Assembly: GCA_051881615.1 (NCBI GenBank)
Contig: JBJEQF010000013.1
Span: 1 to 64,000 of the forward strand
DNA from: CAMFTQ01 sp051881615
GTDB taxonomy: Bacteria > Bacillota > Clostridia > Oscillospirales > Acutalibacteraceae
Length of the DNA stretch: 64,000 bases
Direction: 5' to 3'
Under the pieces are notes generated by a model. It was not told the origin of the DNA and did no database searches. It saw nothing but the letters and a program-made list of their open reading frames with translations. Each line of letters begins with the position of its first letter. Within the stretch, counting starts at the first letter, position 1. Both the position numbers and the translations under genes were made by a program. Positions 40,641-48,865 of this stretch are shown here, piece after piece.

Positions 40641-40670
40641 GAAAAGTTGCACTCAAAAATGCAACTTTTC
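40641..40670 (-). terminator. Perfect hairpin with T run between uvrA and the phage cassette
   Basis: GAAAAGTTGCA (40641-40651) and TGCAACTTTTC (40660-40670) form a perfect 11-pair stem with an eight-base loop, followed on minus by seven T. It terminates uvrA but also lies just inside the predicted transcript of the phage cassette. Confidence 0.85.
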
Positions 40671-40677
40671 AAAAATA

Positions 40678-40705
40678 ATTATATTTTTATGAAATTTTTA
40701 TTCAA
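40678..40705 (-). promoter_or_regulatory. Possible promoter of the phage cassette
   Basis: Minus-strand TTGAAT (40700-40705) overlaps the uvrA stop. A 16 bp spacer is followed by perfect TATAAT (40678-40683). The predicted start near 40671 is at the foot of the terminator hairpin. Confidence 0.5.
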
Positions 40706-43520
40706 TAAGCGGCTTTAAATACTGACCTGTGTAGGATTCTTTCACCGTACACACCTCTTCGGGAGTACCCTGCGCTACAATTTGTCCTCCCATATCTCCG
40801 CCCTCGGGGCCTAAATCTATTATATGGTCGGCAGTCTTGATAAGGTCGAGGTTATGCTCGATTACAACAACGGTGTTGCCTGTGTCAACGAGCTTTTGCA
40901 AAACCTCGATAAGCTTGTGAACGTCTGCTATGTGAAGTCCTGTTGTCGGCTCGTCAAGAATATAGATAGTCTTGCCTGTACTGCGTTTTGAAAGCTCGGT
41001 GGCAAGCTTAACTCGCTGTGCCTCACCGCCCGAAAGCGTTGTTGCAGGCTGTCCTAACTTGATGTAGCCAAGTCCCACCTCACACAGAGTTTTGATTTTT
41101 CTTGCGATTTTCGGGATATTGCCGAAAAACTCGCTGGCTTCCTCTGCCGTCATTTCAAGAACATCGTGAATAGTTTTGCCCTTGTACCTTACTTCGAGCG
41201 TTTCACGATTATATCTTTTGCCCTTGCACACCTCGCAGGGAACGTAAATATCGGGCAAAAAGTGCATCTCGATTTTGATAATTCCGTCACCCTGACAAGC
41301 CTCGCATCTGCCGCCCTTTACGTTAAACGAAAATCTGCCTGACGAAAAGCCGCGCATTTTTGCTTCTGAGGTAGAGGCAAAAAGCTCTCTTATATCGGTG
41401 AAAACGCCTGTGTATGTCGCAGGGTTTGAGCGTGGAGTTCTGCCGATAGGACTTTGGTTTATGTCGATTACCTTGTCAAGATGTTCAATTCCTCTTATTT
41501 CCTTATGAGCGCCGCTTCTCGTTTTTGCACGGTTAAGCTCGCTTGCAAGGCGGTTATACAAAATTGAGTTGATAAGCGACGACTTGCCTGAGCCTGAAAC
41601 GCCTGTTACGCATACAAGCTTGCCGAGCGGAATTTTTACGTTGATGTTTTTAAGGTTGTTCTGCCTTGCACCTACGATTTCAATAAATTTGCCGTTGCCC
41701 TCACGCCTTTTTTCGGGAACAGGGATTTGCCTTTTTCCGCTTAAATACATACCGGTTATCGACCTGTCGCACTTTTTAATTTCGTCAAGTGTACCGCAGC
41801 AGACGATTTCACCGCCGTGAACGCCTGCGCCCGGTCCTACGTCTACAATATAATCGGCTGACGTCATAGTTTCTTCGTCATGCTCGACTACGATTACGGT
41901 ATTTCCTAAGTCACGAAGCCTTTGCAGAGTTTTAATAAGCTTTGAGTTATCTCGTTGATGAAGTCCGATGCTCGGCTCGTCAAGGATATAAACTACACCC
42001 ATAAGGTAGCTGCCTATTTGCGTTGCAAGGCGGATACGCTGACTTTCGCCGCCGCTTAGCGTTCCCGATGAGCGTGAAAGCGTCAGGTAGCCGAGTCCTA
42101 CGCTGTTCAGAAATCCCAGACGCTCCTTGATTTCCTTTAAAATAGATTTTGCAATCATCTGCTCACGCTCTGTAAGCACAAGGCTGTCGATAAATTCTAT
42201 TGCGTCAACTACCGACTTGTCGCAAAGCTCGCTTATGTTTATACCGCCGACTGTTACAGACAGGCTCTCCTTTGAAAGCCGTCTGCCGTGGCACTCGTCA
42301 CAGGGGATTTCAGCCATAAAGCCTGTTATTTCCTCTTTTATCCAGTTGCTCTGCGTTTCGTTATACCGCCTTTGCAGGTTGTTTATAACTCCCTCAAAGG
42401 CAACCTCGTAATGTCCCTCGCCGAAGGTGGTGGAGCGTTTTACCTTAATTTTTTCGCCCTTTGTACCGTAAAGCAGAATATCTACAATTTTTTCGTCCAA
42501 GTCCTTGATAGGTGTATCAAGAGAAAAGCCGTAGTGCTTTGCAAGTCCGTTGAAATACATATTTGCAATAGTATTGCCCTCCATTGCCCAGCCGCTTGCC
42601 TTGATACCGCCCTGATTGACAGACAGACTGCTGTCGGGGATAACAAGTGACGGGTCTATCTTCATAAACACACCAAGTCCCGTACATTTTTTACACGCAC
42701 CAAATGGGTTGTTAAAGGAGAACATTCTCGGTGACAGCTCGTCAATGCTAATGCCATGCTCAGGGCAGGCGTAGTTGAGCGAAAAGAGCATATCCTCTCC
42801 GCCTACAACAGAAACAACCATAAGTCCGTTTGTTAGTGATGACGCTGTTTCAAGGCTGTCTGCAAGACGTGAGCGTATTTCATCATTTATCACAAGCCTG
42901 TCTATTACGATTTCTATATTATGCTTTTTGTTTTTTTCAAGCTTTATTTCCTCTGACAAATCATAAATAATGCCGTCAACCCTCGCACGGACGAAACCGC
43001 CCTTGCGAGCCTTTTCAAGCTCCTTTGTATGCTCGCCCTTTTTGCCCTTAATAACGGGAGCCATTATCTGAATTTTTGTGCCTTTGTCAAGCGACAGCAC
43101 CTTATCCACAATCTGGTCTATCGTCTGCTGACGGATTTCTTTTCCGCAGACAGGGCAGTGCGGAACGCCTATTCTTGCGTACAGAAGCCTTAGGTAGTCG
43201 TAGATTTCCGTAACCGTTCCTACAGTTGAGCGTGGATTTTTTGACGTGGTTTTCTGGTCGATGGAAATTGACGGAGAAAGTCCGCTGATGTTGTCGACAT
43301 CGGGCTTTTCCATCTGTCCTAAAAACATTCTTGCATAGGACGAAAGGCTTTCAACGTATCTTCTTTGTCCCTCGGCATAGATAGTGTCAAAGGCAAGCGA
43401 CGATTTACCCGAGCCTGAAAGACCGGTTATTACAACAAGCTTGTCACGCGGGATTTCTACATCTATATTTTTCAGATTATGAACCCTTGCACCCTTTACA
43501 ATAATACTGTTGCTGCTCAT
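40698..43520 (-). CDS. uvrA: Excinuclease ABC subunit A
   Basis: Damage-recognition ATPase of nucleotide excision repair. The 940-residue protein has two ABC modules: the first Walker A is TGLSGSGKSSLAFDTIYAEG, with RRYVESLSSYARMFLGQM after it; the second is TGVSGSGKSSLIN. Zinc modules include CPVCGKEI, CDECHGRR and CEACQGDG with CEVCKGKR. Two signatures are present (SGTLSGGESQRIRLATQ and ATTLSGGEAQRVKLATEL). The length is typical. It follows the ftsH terminator; uvrB is not in the window. Confidence 0.98.
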   Translation of the reverse strand: MSSNSIIVKGARVHNLKNIDVEIPRDKLVVITGLSGSGKSSLAFDTIYAEGQRRYVESLSSYARMFLGQMEKPDVDNISGLSPSISIDQKTTSKNPRSTVGTVTEIYDYLRLLYARIGVPHCPVCGKEIRQQTIDQIVDKVLSLDKGTKIQIMAPVIKGKKGEHTKELEKARKGGFVRARVDGIIYDLSEEIKLEKNKKHNIEIVIDRLVINDEIRSRLADSLETASSLTNGLMVVSVVGGEDMLFSLNYACPEHGISIDELSPRMFSFNNPFGACKKCTGLGVFMKIDPSLVIPDSSLSVNQGGIKASGWAMEGNTIANMYFNGLAKHYGFSLDTPIKDLDEKIVDILLYGTKGEKIKVKRSTTFGEGHYEVAFEGVINNLQRRYNETQSNWIKEEITGFMAEIPCDECHGRRLSKESLSVTVGGINISELCDKSVVDAIEFIDSLVLTEREQMIAKSILKEIKERLGFLNSVGLGYLTLSRSSGTLSGGESQRIRLATQIGSYLMGVVYILDEPSIGLHQRDNSKLIKTLQRLRDLGNTVIVVEHDEETMTSADYIVDVGPGAGVHGGEIVCCGTLDEIKKCDRSITGMYLSGKRQIPVPEKRREGNGKFIEIVGARQNNLKNINVKIPLGKLVCVTGVSGSGKSSLINSILYNRLASELNRAKTRSGAHKEIRGIEHLDKVIDINQSPIGRTPRSNPATYTGVFTDIRELFASTSEAKMRGFSSGRFSFNVKGGRCEACQGDGIIKIEMHFLPDIYVPCEVCKGKRYNRETLEVRYKGKTIHDVLEMTAEEASEFFGNIPKIARKIKTLCEVGLGYIKLGQPATTLSGGEAQRVKLATELSKRSTGKTIYILDEPTTGLHIADVHKLIEVLQKLVDTGNTVVVIEHNLDLIKTADHIIDLGPEGGDMGGQIVAQGTPEEVCTVKESYTGQYLKPLIE

Positions 43521-43543
43521 AAATTACCTCATCTGTAAATCTC

Positions 43544-43570
43544 AAAACAGGGCGGCTGTCTGCCACCCTG
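43544..43570 (-). terminator. Probable terminator after ftsH
   Basis: CAGGGCGGC pairs with GCCACCCTG (one G-T pair) around a five-base loop, followed on minus by TTTTG. Confidence 0.55.
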
Positions 43571-43579
43571 CTTAGTCTG

Positions 43580-45598
43580 TTATTCCTCTGTTTCCTCGTC
43601 CTCTGACTGCTCGGGTTCTGTGTATGTTCCCTTCATAACTGCGTCAAAGTCCTCTGCACCCATCTTTTCGTATTTAATAAGGTACTGTGCAACCTGATGG
43701 AGCTTATCAATATTATCTGTGAGTATCTGCTCACAATGCTTGTAGCCGTTTTGGATAATTTCAAGCACAGCCTTGTCGATTTTTGCGGCTGTTTCTTCTG
43801 AATAATCCTGAACGTGTCCCATATCTCTGCCGATAAACACCTCGTTGTTGCCCGAGCCGTAGCAAACGGGACCTAACTCCTCTGTCATACCGTATTTTGT
43901 AACCATAGCCTTGGCTGTTTTTGTCGCTCTTTCAATATCGTTTGATGCGCCTGTGGAAACGTCCTTTAAAATGATAGCCTCGGCAACTCTGCCGCCTAAG
44001 AGAGTTACTATATTTTCAAGCATTTCCTGACGAGAGTTATACGATTTATCCTCTGACGGCAAGCTCATTGTAAAGCCGCCTGCCATACCTCTTGGTATAA
44101 TTGAAATCTGATGAACAGGGTCCTGAGTTTCAAGGAAGTAATGCGCAATAGCGTGGCCTGCCTCGTGATAGGCTGTGAGCTTCTTTTCTTTTTCGCTCAT
44201 TACCTTTGACTTCTTTTCTGTGCCGACTACAACCTTGATTGTAGCTTCTTCGATTTCAGCCATTGTAATAGCCTTTTTGTCCTTACGTGCCGCAAGCAAA
44301 GCCGCCTCGTTTAAGAGGTTTTCAAGGTCTGCACCTGTAAAGCCTGCCGTCTGCTTTGCGATAGTCTTTAGCTTTACATCGGGAGCAAGCGGTTTTTCTC
44401 TTGCGTGAACCTTGAGTATTGCCTCACGTCCGTTAATATCGGGATGACCTACGATAACCTGTCTGTCAAAACGTCCCGGACGCATAAGAGCAGGGTCGAG
44501 AATGTCGGGGCGGTTGGTAGCGGCTATCATAATAACGCCCTCGTTTGCGCCGAAGCCGTCCATCTCTACAAGCAGCTGGTTAAGAGTCTGCTCACGCTCG
44601 TCGTGACCGCCGCCTAAGCCTGCGCCTCTCTGACGTCCTACTGCGTCGATTTCATCAATAAATATAATACACGGTGAGTTTTTCTTTGCTTGCTCGAAAA
44701 GGTCACGTACACGTGAAGCACCTACGCCGACAAACATTTCTACAAAGTCAGAGCCTGAAATTGAGAAAAACGGCACGCCTGCTTCGCCTGCAACTGCTCT
44801 TGCGATTAACGTTTTACCTGTACCCGGAGGGCCTACCAGAAGAACGCCCTTTGGGATTCTTGCGCCTAAGGAGTTGAATTTTGTAGGATTTTTCAGAAAT
44901 TCTACAATTTCCTCAAGCTCCTCCTTTTCCTCGTCTGCGCCGGCTACATCGTCAAACGTGGTCTTGCGTTTTTCGTCATTCATATTTTTGATTTTTGCCT
45001 TACCGAAGTTCATTTCCTTGCCGCCAAGACCGCCGCCGCCCATTTTTTTGAAGATGAGCAGATAGAATGCGACAAATATTACACCCATTATAAGGTAAGG
45101 AATAAACGAAAGCCAGAAGCTGTTGTCTGTTACAGGCAAGTCAAATTCGAGCTTATCATCGGGGTGAGCCTCGTTATACTCATCGATATACGGTCTTATA
45201 TCATCCTTGAAGTCCTTTACACTGCCGACCTGCGCAGTGATTTTTGTTGTCTTCTTTTTATCCGTGACAGCATCTGCAGTTGCAGTGTTATTCTGCTTGT
45301 TGTCAGCAGGCGTTGTCTGCGAAACCGACGGAGCAAACAAAGAAAAGCTGTTTGAATTTTTAGTTTTCTCCTTGTTAAGCTCCTTGATATATTCTGCGTC
45401 TACATCAAGCGTAACAGAGCCTGTGCCCCAATCCGCCGTAAATGAATGTACCTTTTGCTCTCTGAACATCTCTAAAATTTCAGAATACTTGTAGCTGATT
45501 TTTGAGTTTGATGTCATAACAAAAGCCATTACAAGCAAAATAACAATAGGTATTCCCAAATAAATAAGAAGATTTCTGCCATTTCTCTTTTTGTTCAA
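43580..45598 (-). CDS. ftsH: ATP-dependent zinc metalloprotease FtsH
   Basis: Membrane-anchored AAA+ protease for membrane-protein quality control. Residues 10-29 and about 161-183 are membrane helices. Between them lies an extracytoplasmic domain with a Thr/Lys/Asn-rich insert at about 85-120. Walker A GPPGTGKT is at about 256-263, the SRH region (ATNRPDILDPALMRPGRFD) follows, and the zinc motif is HEAGHA. The start is TTG, with GGAG about ten bases upstream. The 672-residue length is slightly above average because of the insert and the acidic tail. Confidence 0.97.
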   Translation of the reverse strand: MNKKRNGRNLLIYLGIPIVILLVMAFVMTSNSKISYKYSEILEMFREQKVHSFTADWGTGSVTLDVDAEYIKELNKEKTKNSNSFSLFAPSVSQTTPADNKQNNTATADAVTDKKKTTKITAQVGSVKDFKDDIRPYIDEYNEAHPDDKLEFDLPVTDNSFWLSFIPYLIMGVIFVAFYLLIFKKMGGGGLGGKEMNFGKAKIKNMNDEKRKTTFDDVAGADEEKEELEEIVEFLKNPTKFNSLGARIPKGVLLVGPPGTGKTLIARAVAGEAGVPFFSISGSDFVEMFVGVGASRVRDLFEQAKKNSPCIIFIDEIDAVGRQRGAGLGGGHDEREQTLNQLLVEMDGFGANEGVIMIAATNRPDILDPALMRPGRFDRQVIVGHPDINGREAILKVHAREKPLAPDVKLKTIAKQTAGFTGADLENLLNEAALLAARKDKKAITMAEIEEATIKVVVGTEKKSKVMSEKEKKLTAYHEAGHAIAHYFLETQDPVHQISIIPRGMAGGFTMSLPSEDKSYNSRQEMLENIVTLLGGRVAEAIILKDVSTGASNDIERATKTAKAMVTKYGMTEELGPVCYGSGNNEVFIGRDMGHVQDYSEETAAKIDKAVLEIIQNGYKHCEQILTDNIDKLHQVAQYLIKYEKMGAEDFDAVMKGTYTEPEQSEDEETEE

Positions 45599-45643
45599 TT
45601 AAAACTCACTCCTTGTTTTAGTATGTTTAAAAACACCTTATTT

Positions 45644-45673
45644 ATAATAAAAACTGAATAGTGATGAAGTCAA
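45644..45673 (-). promoter_or_regulatory. Promoter of ftsH
   Basis: Minus-strand TTGACT (45668-45673), 18 bp spacer, TATTAT (45644-45649), just beyond the tilS stop. Confidence 0.6.
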
Positions 45674-45675
45674 AA

Positions 45676-47004
45676 TCATTTTTCTTTTATGTCAATTAAA
45701 AAAAACTCCTTTGTCTTTTGGGTCACTCTTGCTTTTTGTGACGCTCCTATACCCTCTATCCACAGCACATTGTTGCCGTCTGCAACAAGCAGAATGTTGT
45801 TTCGCTTTTCTCTTGGAATTTTAAGCTCTATAAACAGCTTTTTGAGCGATTTTGTCACACAGCGGTTCGGCAAGGTAAAGGTGTCGCCCTCTTTTCTTGT
45901 TCGTACAACCGTATTTTCTGTGACAAGTGCGCTGTCAAAGCAGTTATTATCATTAACTATTGATTTATCAAATGATTTCTTTTCAAAAAAATAACTTTTT
46001 GCGTTATATAAAACTTCCAATTCAGAATTAAGCTTGACAGGTTCAAGCTCAGAAATACAGTCGCTTTCGTCTGTTATTCTGAAGACGCCCTGCGAGCTGA
46101 CGGCCTTTTTGCCGTTTTTAAGACAGACAGCACCGCCGTTTTGTATTATGTCAATACAAAGGTCAATATGTCTGCTGTCAGCTTCACCGCATGATTGATT
46201 TATGATTAAAGCTATTACCTGTGACAATAAGGGTTTTGGTAGTCCTTTTAGCATATCACAGCTATAGCCGTTTTTGCAAGTACATTTTAATAAATTTTCG
46301 TGTGCAATTTTATCAAAATATTCATTTATGTCCCTCATTCTGCCGAAAAAGTCAACGCTGCTGCTTATAAAGGACTGATTTATCTCGGTTAAAACAGGGA
46401 TTACGCTGTGCCTGATTTTGTTTCTTGTGTATTTGTCAGTCAGGTTTGAGCTGTCTGTTACATACGAAAAGCCGTTACTTTTGCAGTATTCTCTTATCTG
46501 CTTTGACGTAACCTCTATAAGCGGTCTGTAAATATTGCCACGGGTTGCAGGAATACCGCACATGCCGTTTAACGCTGTTCCCCTTGCTATGTTGTAAATG
46601 AGCGTTTCACAGCTGTCGTCTGCTGTGTGAGCCGTCAAAATTTTTGCGTTATTTTCATCTGCAAGCTGTGAAAAAAACTGATAGCGTACATTTCTGCCGC
46701 ACAGCTCCTCGCTGATTTTCTGCTCCTCTGACAAACGCGCAACATCAACACTTTTTACAAAAAGAGGAACATTATAATTTTTGCAAAGCTCTCTGACAAA
46801 ATTCTCGTCACGCTCTGACTCTGCTCCCCTTAGGTTATGATTTACGTGAGCCGCAAAAACTCTGAGCGAATAAAGCTCCCTTATGCTTAAAACAACGTGA
46901 AAAAGGCTGACTGAATCTGCTCCGCCCGACAGCGCAATTATTACGCTGTCGCCCTTTCTGAGCATATTATATTTTTCGATTGTATGTAAAACCTTATTCC
47001 TCAC
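45676..47004 (-). CDS. tilS: tRNA(Ile)-lysidine synthetase
   Basis: Attaches lysine to C34 of tRNA-Ile(CAU) with ATP. The P-loop IALSGGADSVSL near residue 25 is the PP-loop motif of the family. HVNHNLRGAESERDE and ILTAHTADDSCETLIYNI follow, and a C-terminal domain ends with the typical RKEGDTFTLPNRC and IPREKRNNILLVADG segments. The start is a GTG inside the end of dnaB, an 11 bp overlap, which points to coupled translation. In many Firmicutes tilS precedes ftsH, as here. Confidence 0.95.
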   Translation of the reverse strand: MRNKVLHTIEKYNMLRKGDSVIIALSGGADSVSLFHVVLSIRELYSLRVFAAHVNHNLRGAESERDENFVRELCKNYNVPLFVKSVDVARLSEEQKISEELCGRNVRYQFFSQLADENNAKILTAHTADDSCETLIYNIARGTALNGMCGIPATRGNIYRPLIEVTSKQIREYCKSNGFSYVTDSSNLTDKYTRNKIRHSVIPVLTEINQSFISSSVDFFGRMRDINEYFDKIAHENLLKCTCKNGYSCDMLKGLPKPLLSQVIALIINQSCGEADSRHIDLCIDIIQNGGAVCLKNGKKAVSSQGVFRITDESDCISELEPVKLNSELEVLYNAKSYFFEKKSFDKSIVNDNNCFDSALVTENTVVRTRKEGDTFTLPNRCVTKSLKKLFIELKIPREKRNNILLVADGNNVLWIEGIGASQKARVTQKTKEFFLIDIKEK

Positions 47005-48373
47005 GCATACCCTCCACAGAAGTAAAACGCATAAACTCGCCCTGCCAATGGAGCTTTACTGTATTCATTGCGCCGTGCCTGTTTTTAGCGACTATGCACT
47101 CGCCCGAATTTTGGTCTGTTGACGGAGCTGCGTCTGACTCATCGTCACGGTTTTTGTCGTAATAGCCCTCACGATACAAAAACAGTACAATATCTGCGTC
47201 CTGCTCGATAGAACCCGAGTCACGCAAATCAGAAAGCTGCGGTCTGTGATCCTCTCGCTTTTCGCTTGAACGTGAAAGCTGTGAAAGCGTGATAAGCGGA
47301 ACGTTAAGCTCCTTAGCCATAATTTTCAGATTTCTTGTAATTTCAGAAATTTCCTGCACTCTGTTGTCTATTCTTTTACCGCTTGCCATAAGCTGTAAAT
47401 AGTCGATTACAACGAGGTCAACGTTTTTAAGACGTCTTAGCTTTGCTTTCATTTCGCCGACAGAAATACCCGGAGTGTCGTCAAGGTACATATCAGCCTT
47501 GCTCAGCACATCGCCTGCCGCTACAAGCCTTTGCCATTCCTCCTCGCTTAGCTTGCCTGTTCTGAGCTTTGTGCCCTCTACAAGTCCCTCTGTAGACAGA
47601 AGTCTTGACGCAAGCTGTTCCTTTGTCATTTCAAGCGAAAAGAACGCAACCTTTTTCTTTGCTGTAACAGAAACATAACGTGCAATATTAAGCGCAAAGC
47701 TTGTCTTACCCATACCGGGACGTGCGGCAAGCAAGATAAGGTCGGAACGGTTAAGTCCAGTTATAACCCTATCAAGGTCTGATATGCCCGACGGAATCGG
47801 CTTCATTTTGTCGTCTGTTTCGCTGTTTAACGCATCGAGCCTGTCAAACGTTTCAATGATAACCTCATCAATACGCTGCATACCGTTTACGTTTTTGCCT
47901 CGTCTGATGTCAAAAATTCTTTGCTCTGCCGAGTCAAGCAGTACAGACGGCTCGTATTCGCCGCCTGATGCGTCCTCAACAATATCACGTGCAGCCGATA
48001 TAAGCTGTCTTACCTCAAACTTGTCACGGACAATCCTTGCATATACTTCAACATTTGAATATGACGGGCAGTTGTTGGCAAGCTGAAATAAATATGTTTT
48101 TCCTGTTGCTTCGTCAAAATCCTTGTCACGCTTGAGCGTTTCAAGCAGTGTTACAACGTCAACGGTCAGTCCGTCTGCGAACATTTCGAGCATCGCCCTG
48201 TAGATAACACGATGCGTTGTAACGTGAAAATAGTCAGGCTTCGGCAAAATGCCGACTACCCTGTCAAGGCAGACAGGCTCAAGGATAACAGCGCCAAGCA
48301 CCGCCTGTTCCGCTTCGGGACTGTAGGGCAGGTTAAGGCCGTCATAGCCTGATGTAATATTTGAATTAGCCAT
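46994..48373 (-). CDS. dnaB: Replicative DNA helicase DnaB
   Basis: Hexameric helicase of the replication fork (named DnaC in Bacillus). The N-terminal domain starts PYSPEAEQAVLGAVILEP. The RecA-like core has Walker A AARPGMGKTSFALNIA near residue 215, Walker B LVVIDYLQLM, and SQLSRSSEKREDHRPQLSDL. The C-terminus has ECIVAKNRHGAMNTVKLHW. Length 459. It lies between rplI and tilS, a common Firmicutes order (rplI-dnaB). It overlaps tilS by 11 bp. Confidence 0.97.
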   Translation of the reverse strand: MANSNITSGYDGLNLPYSPEAEQAVLGAVILEPVCLDRVVGILPKPDYFHVTTHRVIYRAMLEMFADGLTVDVVTLLETLKRDKDFDEATGKTYLFQLANNCPSYSNVEVYARIVRDKFEVRQLISAARDIVEDASGGEYEPSVLLDSAEQRIFDIRRGKNVNGMQRIDEVIIETFDRLDALNSETDDKMKPIPSGISDLDRVITGLNRSDLILLAARPGMGKTSFALNIARYVSVTAKKKVAFFSLEMTKEQLASRLLSTEGLVEGTKLRTGKLSEEEWQRLVAAGDVLSKADMYLDDTPGISVGEMKAKLRRLKNVDLVVIDYLQLMASGKRIDNRVQEISEITRNLKIMAKELNVPLITLSQLSRSSEKREDHRPQLSDLRDSGSIEQDADIVLFLYREGYYDKNRDDESDAAPSTDQNSGECIVAKNRHGAMNTVKLHWQGEFMRFTSVEGMREE

Positions 48374-48392
48374 AGTTTTTAACCGTCTTTCG

Positions 48393-48842
48393 TTACTGCT
48401 CCTCTGACACCTGAACCTTTACGCTTGCTGTAATGCCTGAGTAGAGCTTGATTTCAGCGTTATATGTGCCGAAGGCTTTGATTTCGCTGTCAAGAATAAT
48501 CTTTCTTTTATCAACGTCAATACCCTTCTGACGCTTGATTTCTGCGCTGATTTCCTTTGAGGTAACACTGCCGAAGAGCTTGCCGTTTTTGCCTGCCTTT
48601 GCAGTCATTTTAAAGGTTTCGCCCTCTAATGCAGATTTTGCCTTGTTCGCCTCGTTTATCTGTGTTTCTACCTTGAAATTCTTTGAATTTTCTGCGTTTC
48701 TGTACTCGTTCATAGCCTGAGCGTTAGCTTCCTTGGCAAGTCCCTTAGGGAAAAGGAAGTTTCTTGCATAGCCGTCAGCGGCATTTACAAGCTCGCCCTT
48801 TTTGCCGAGTGATTTTACATCCTGTAATAATATAACCTTCAT
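48393..48842 (-). CDS. rplI: 50S ribosomal protein L9
   Basis: Ribosomal protein with two RNA-binding globular ends joined by a long helix. The N-terminal domain is KVILLQDVKSLGKKGELVNA and GYARNFLFPKGLA. The helix covers about residues 45-75, and the C-terminal domain starts with LFGSVTSKEISAEI. Length 149. AGGAGG lies eight bases before the ATG. It lies between gdpP and dnaB, as in many Firmicutes. Confidence 0.97.
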   Translation of the reverse strand: MKVILLQDVKSLGKKGELVNAADGYARNFLFPKGLAKEANAQAMNEYRNAENSKNFKVETQINEANKAKSALEGETFKMTAKAGKNGKLFGSVTSKEISAEIKRQKGIDVDKRKIILDSEIKAFGTYNAEIKLYSGITASVKVQVSEEQ

Positions 48843-48865
48843 TTTAATTACCTCCTGAAATACCT

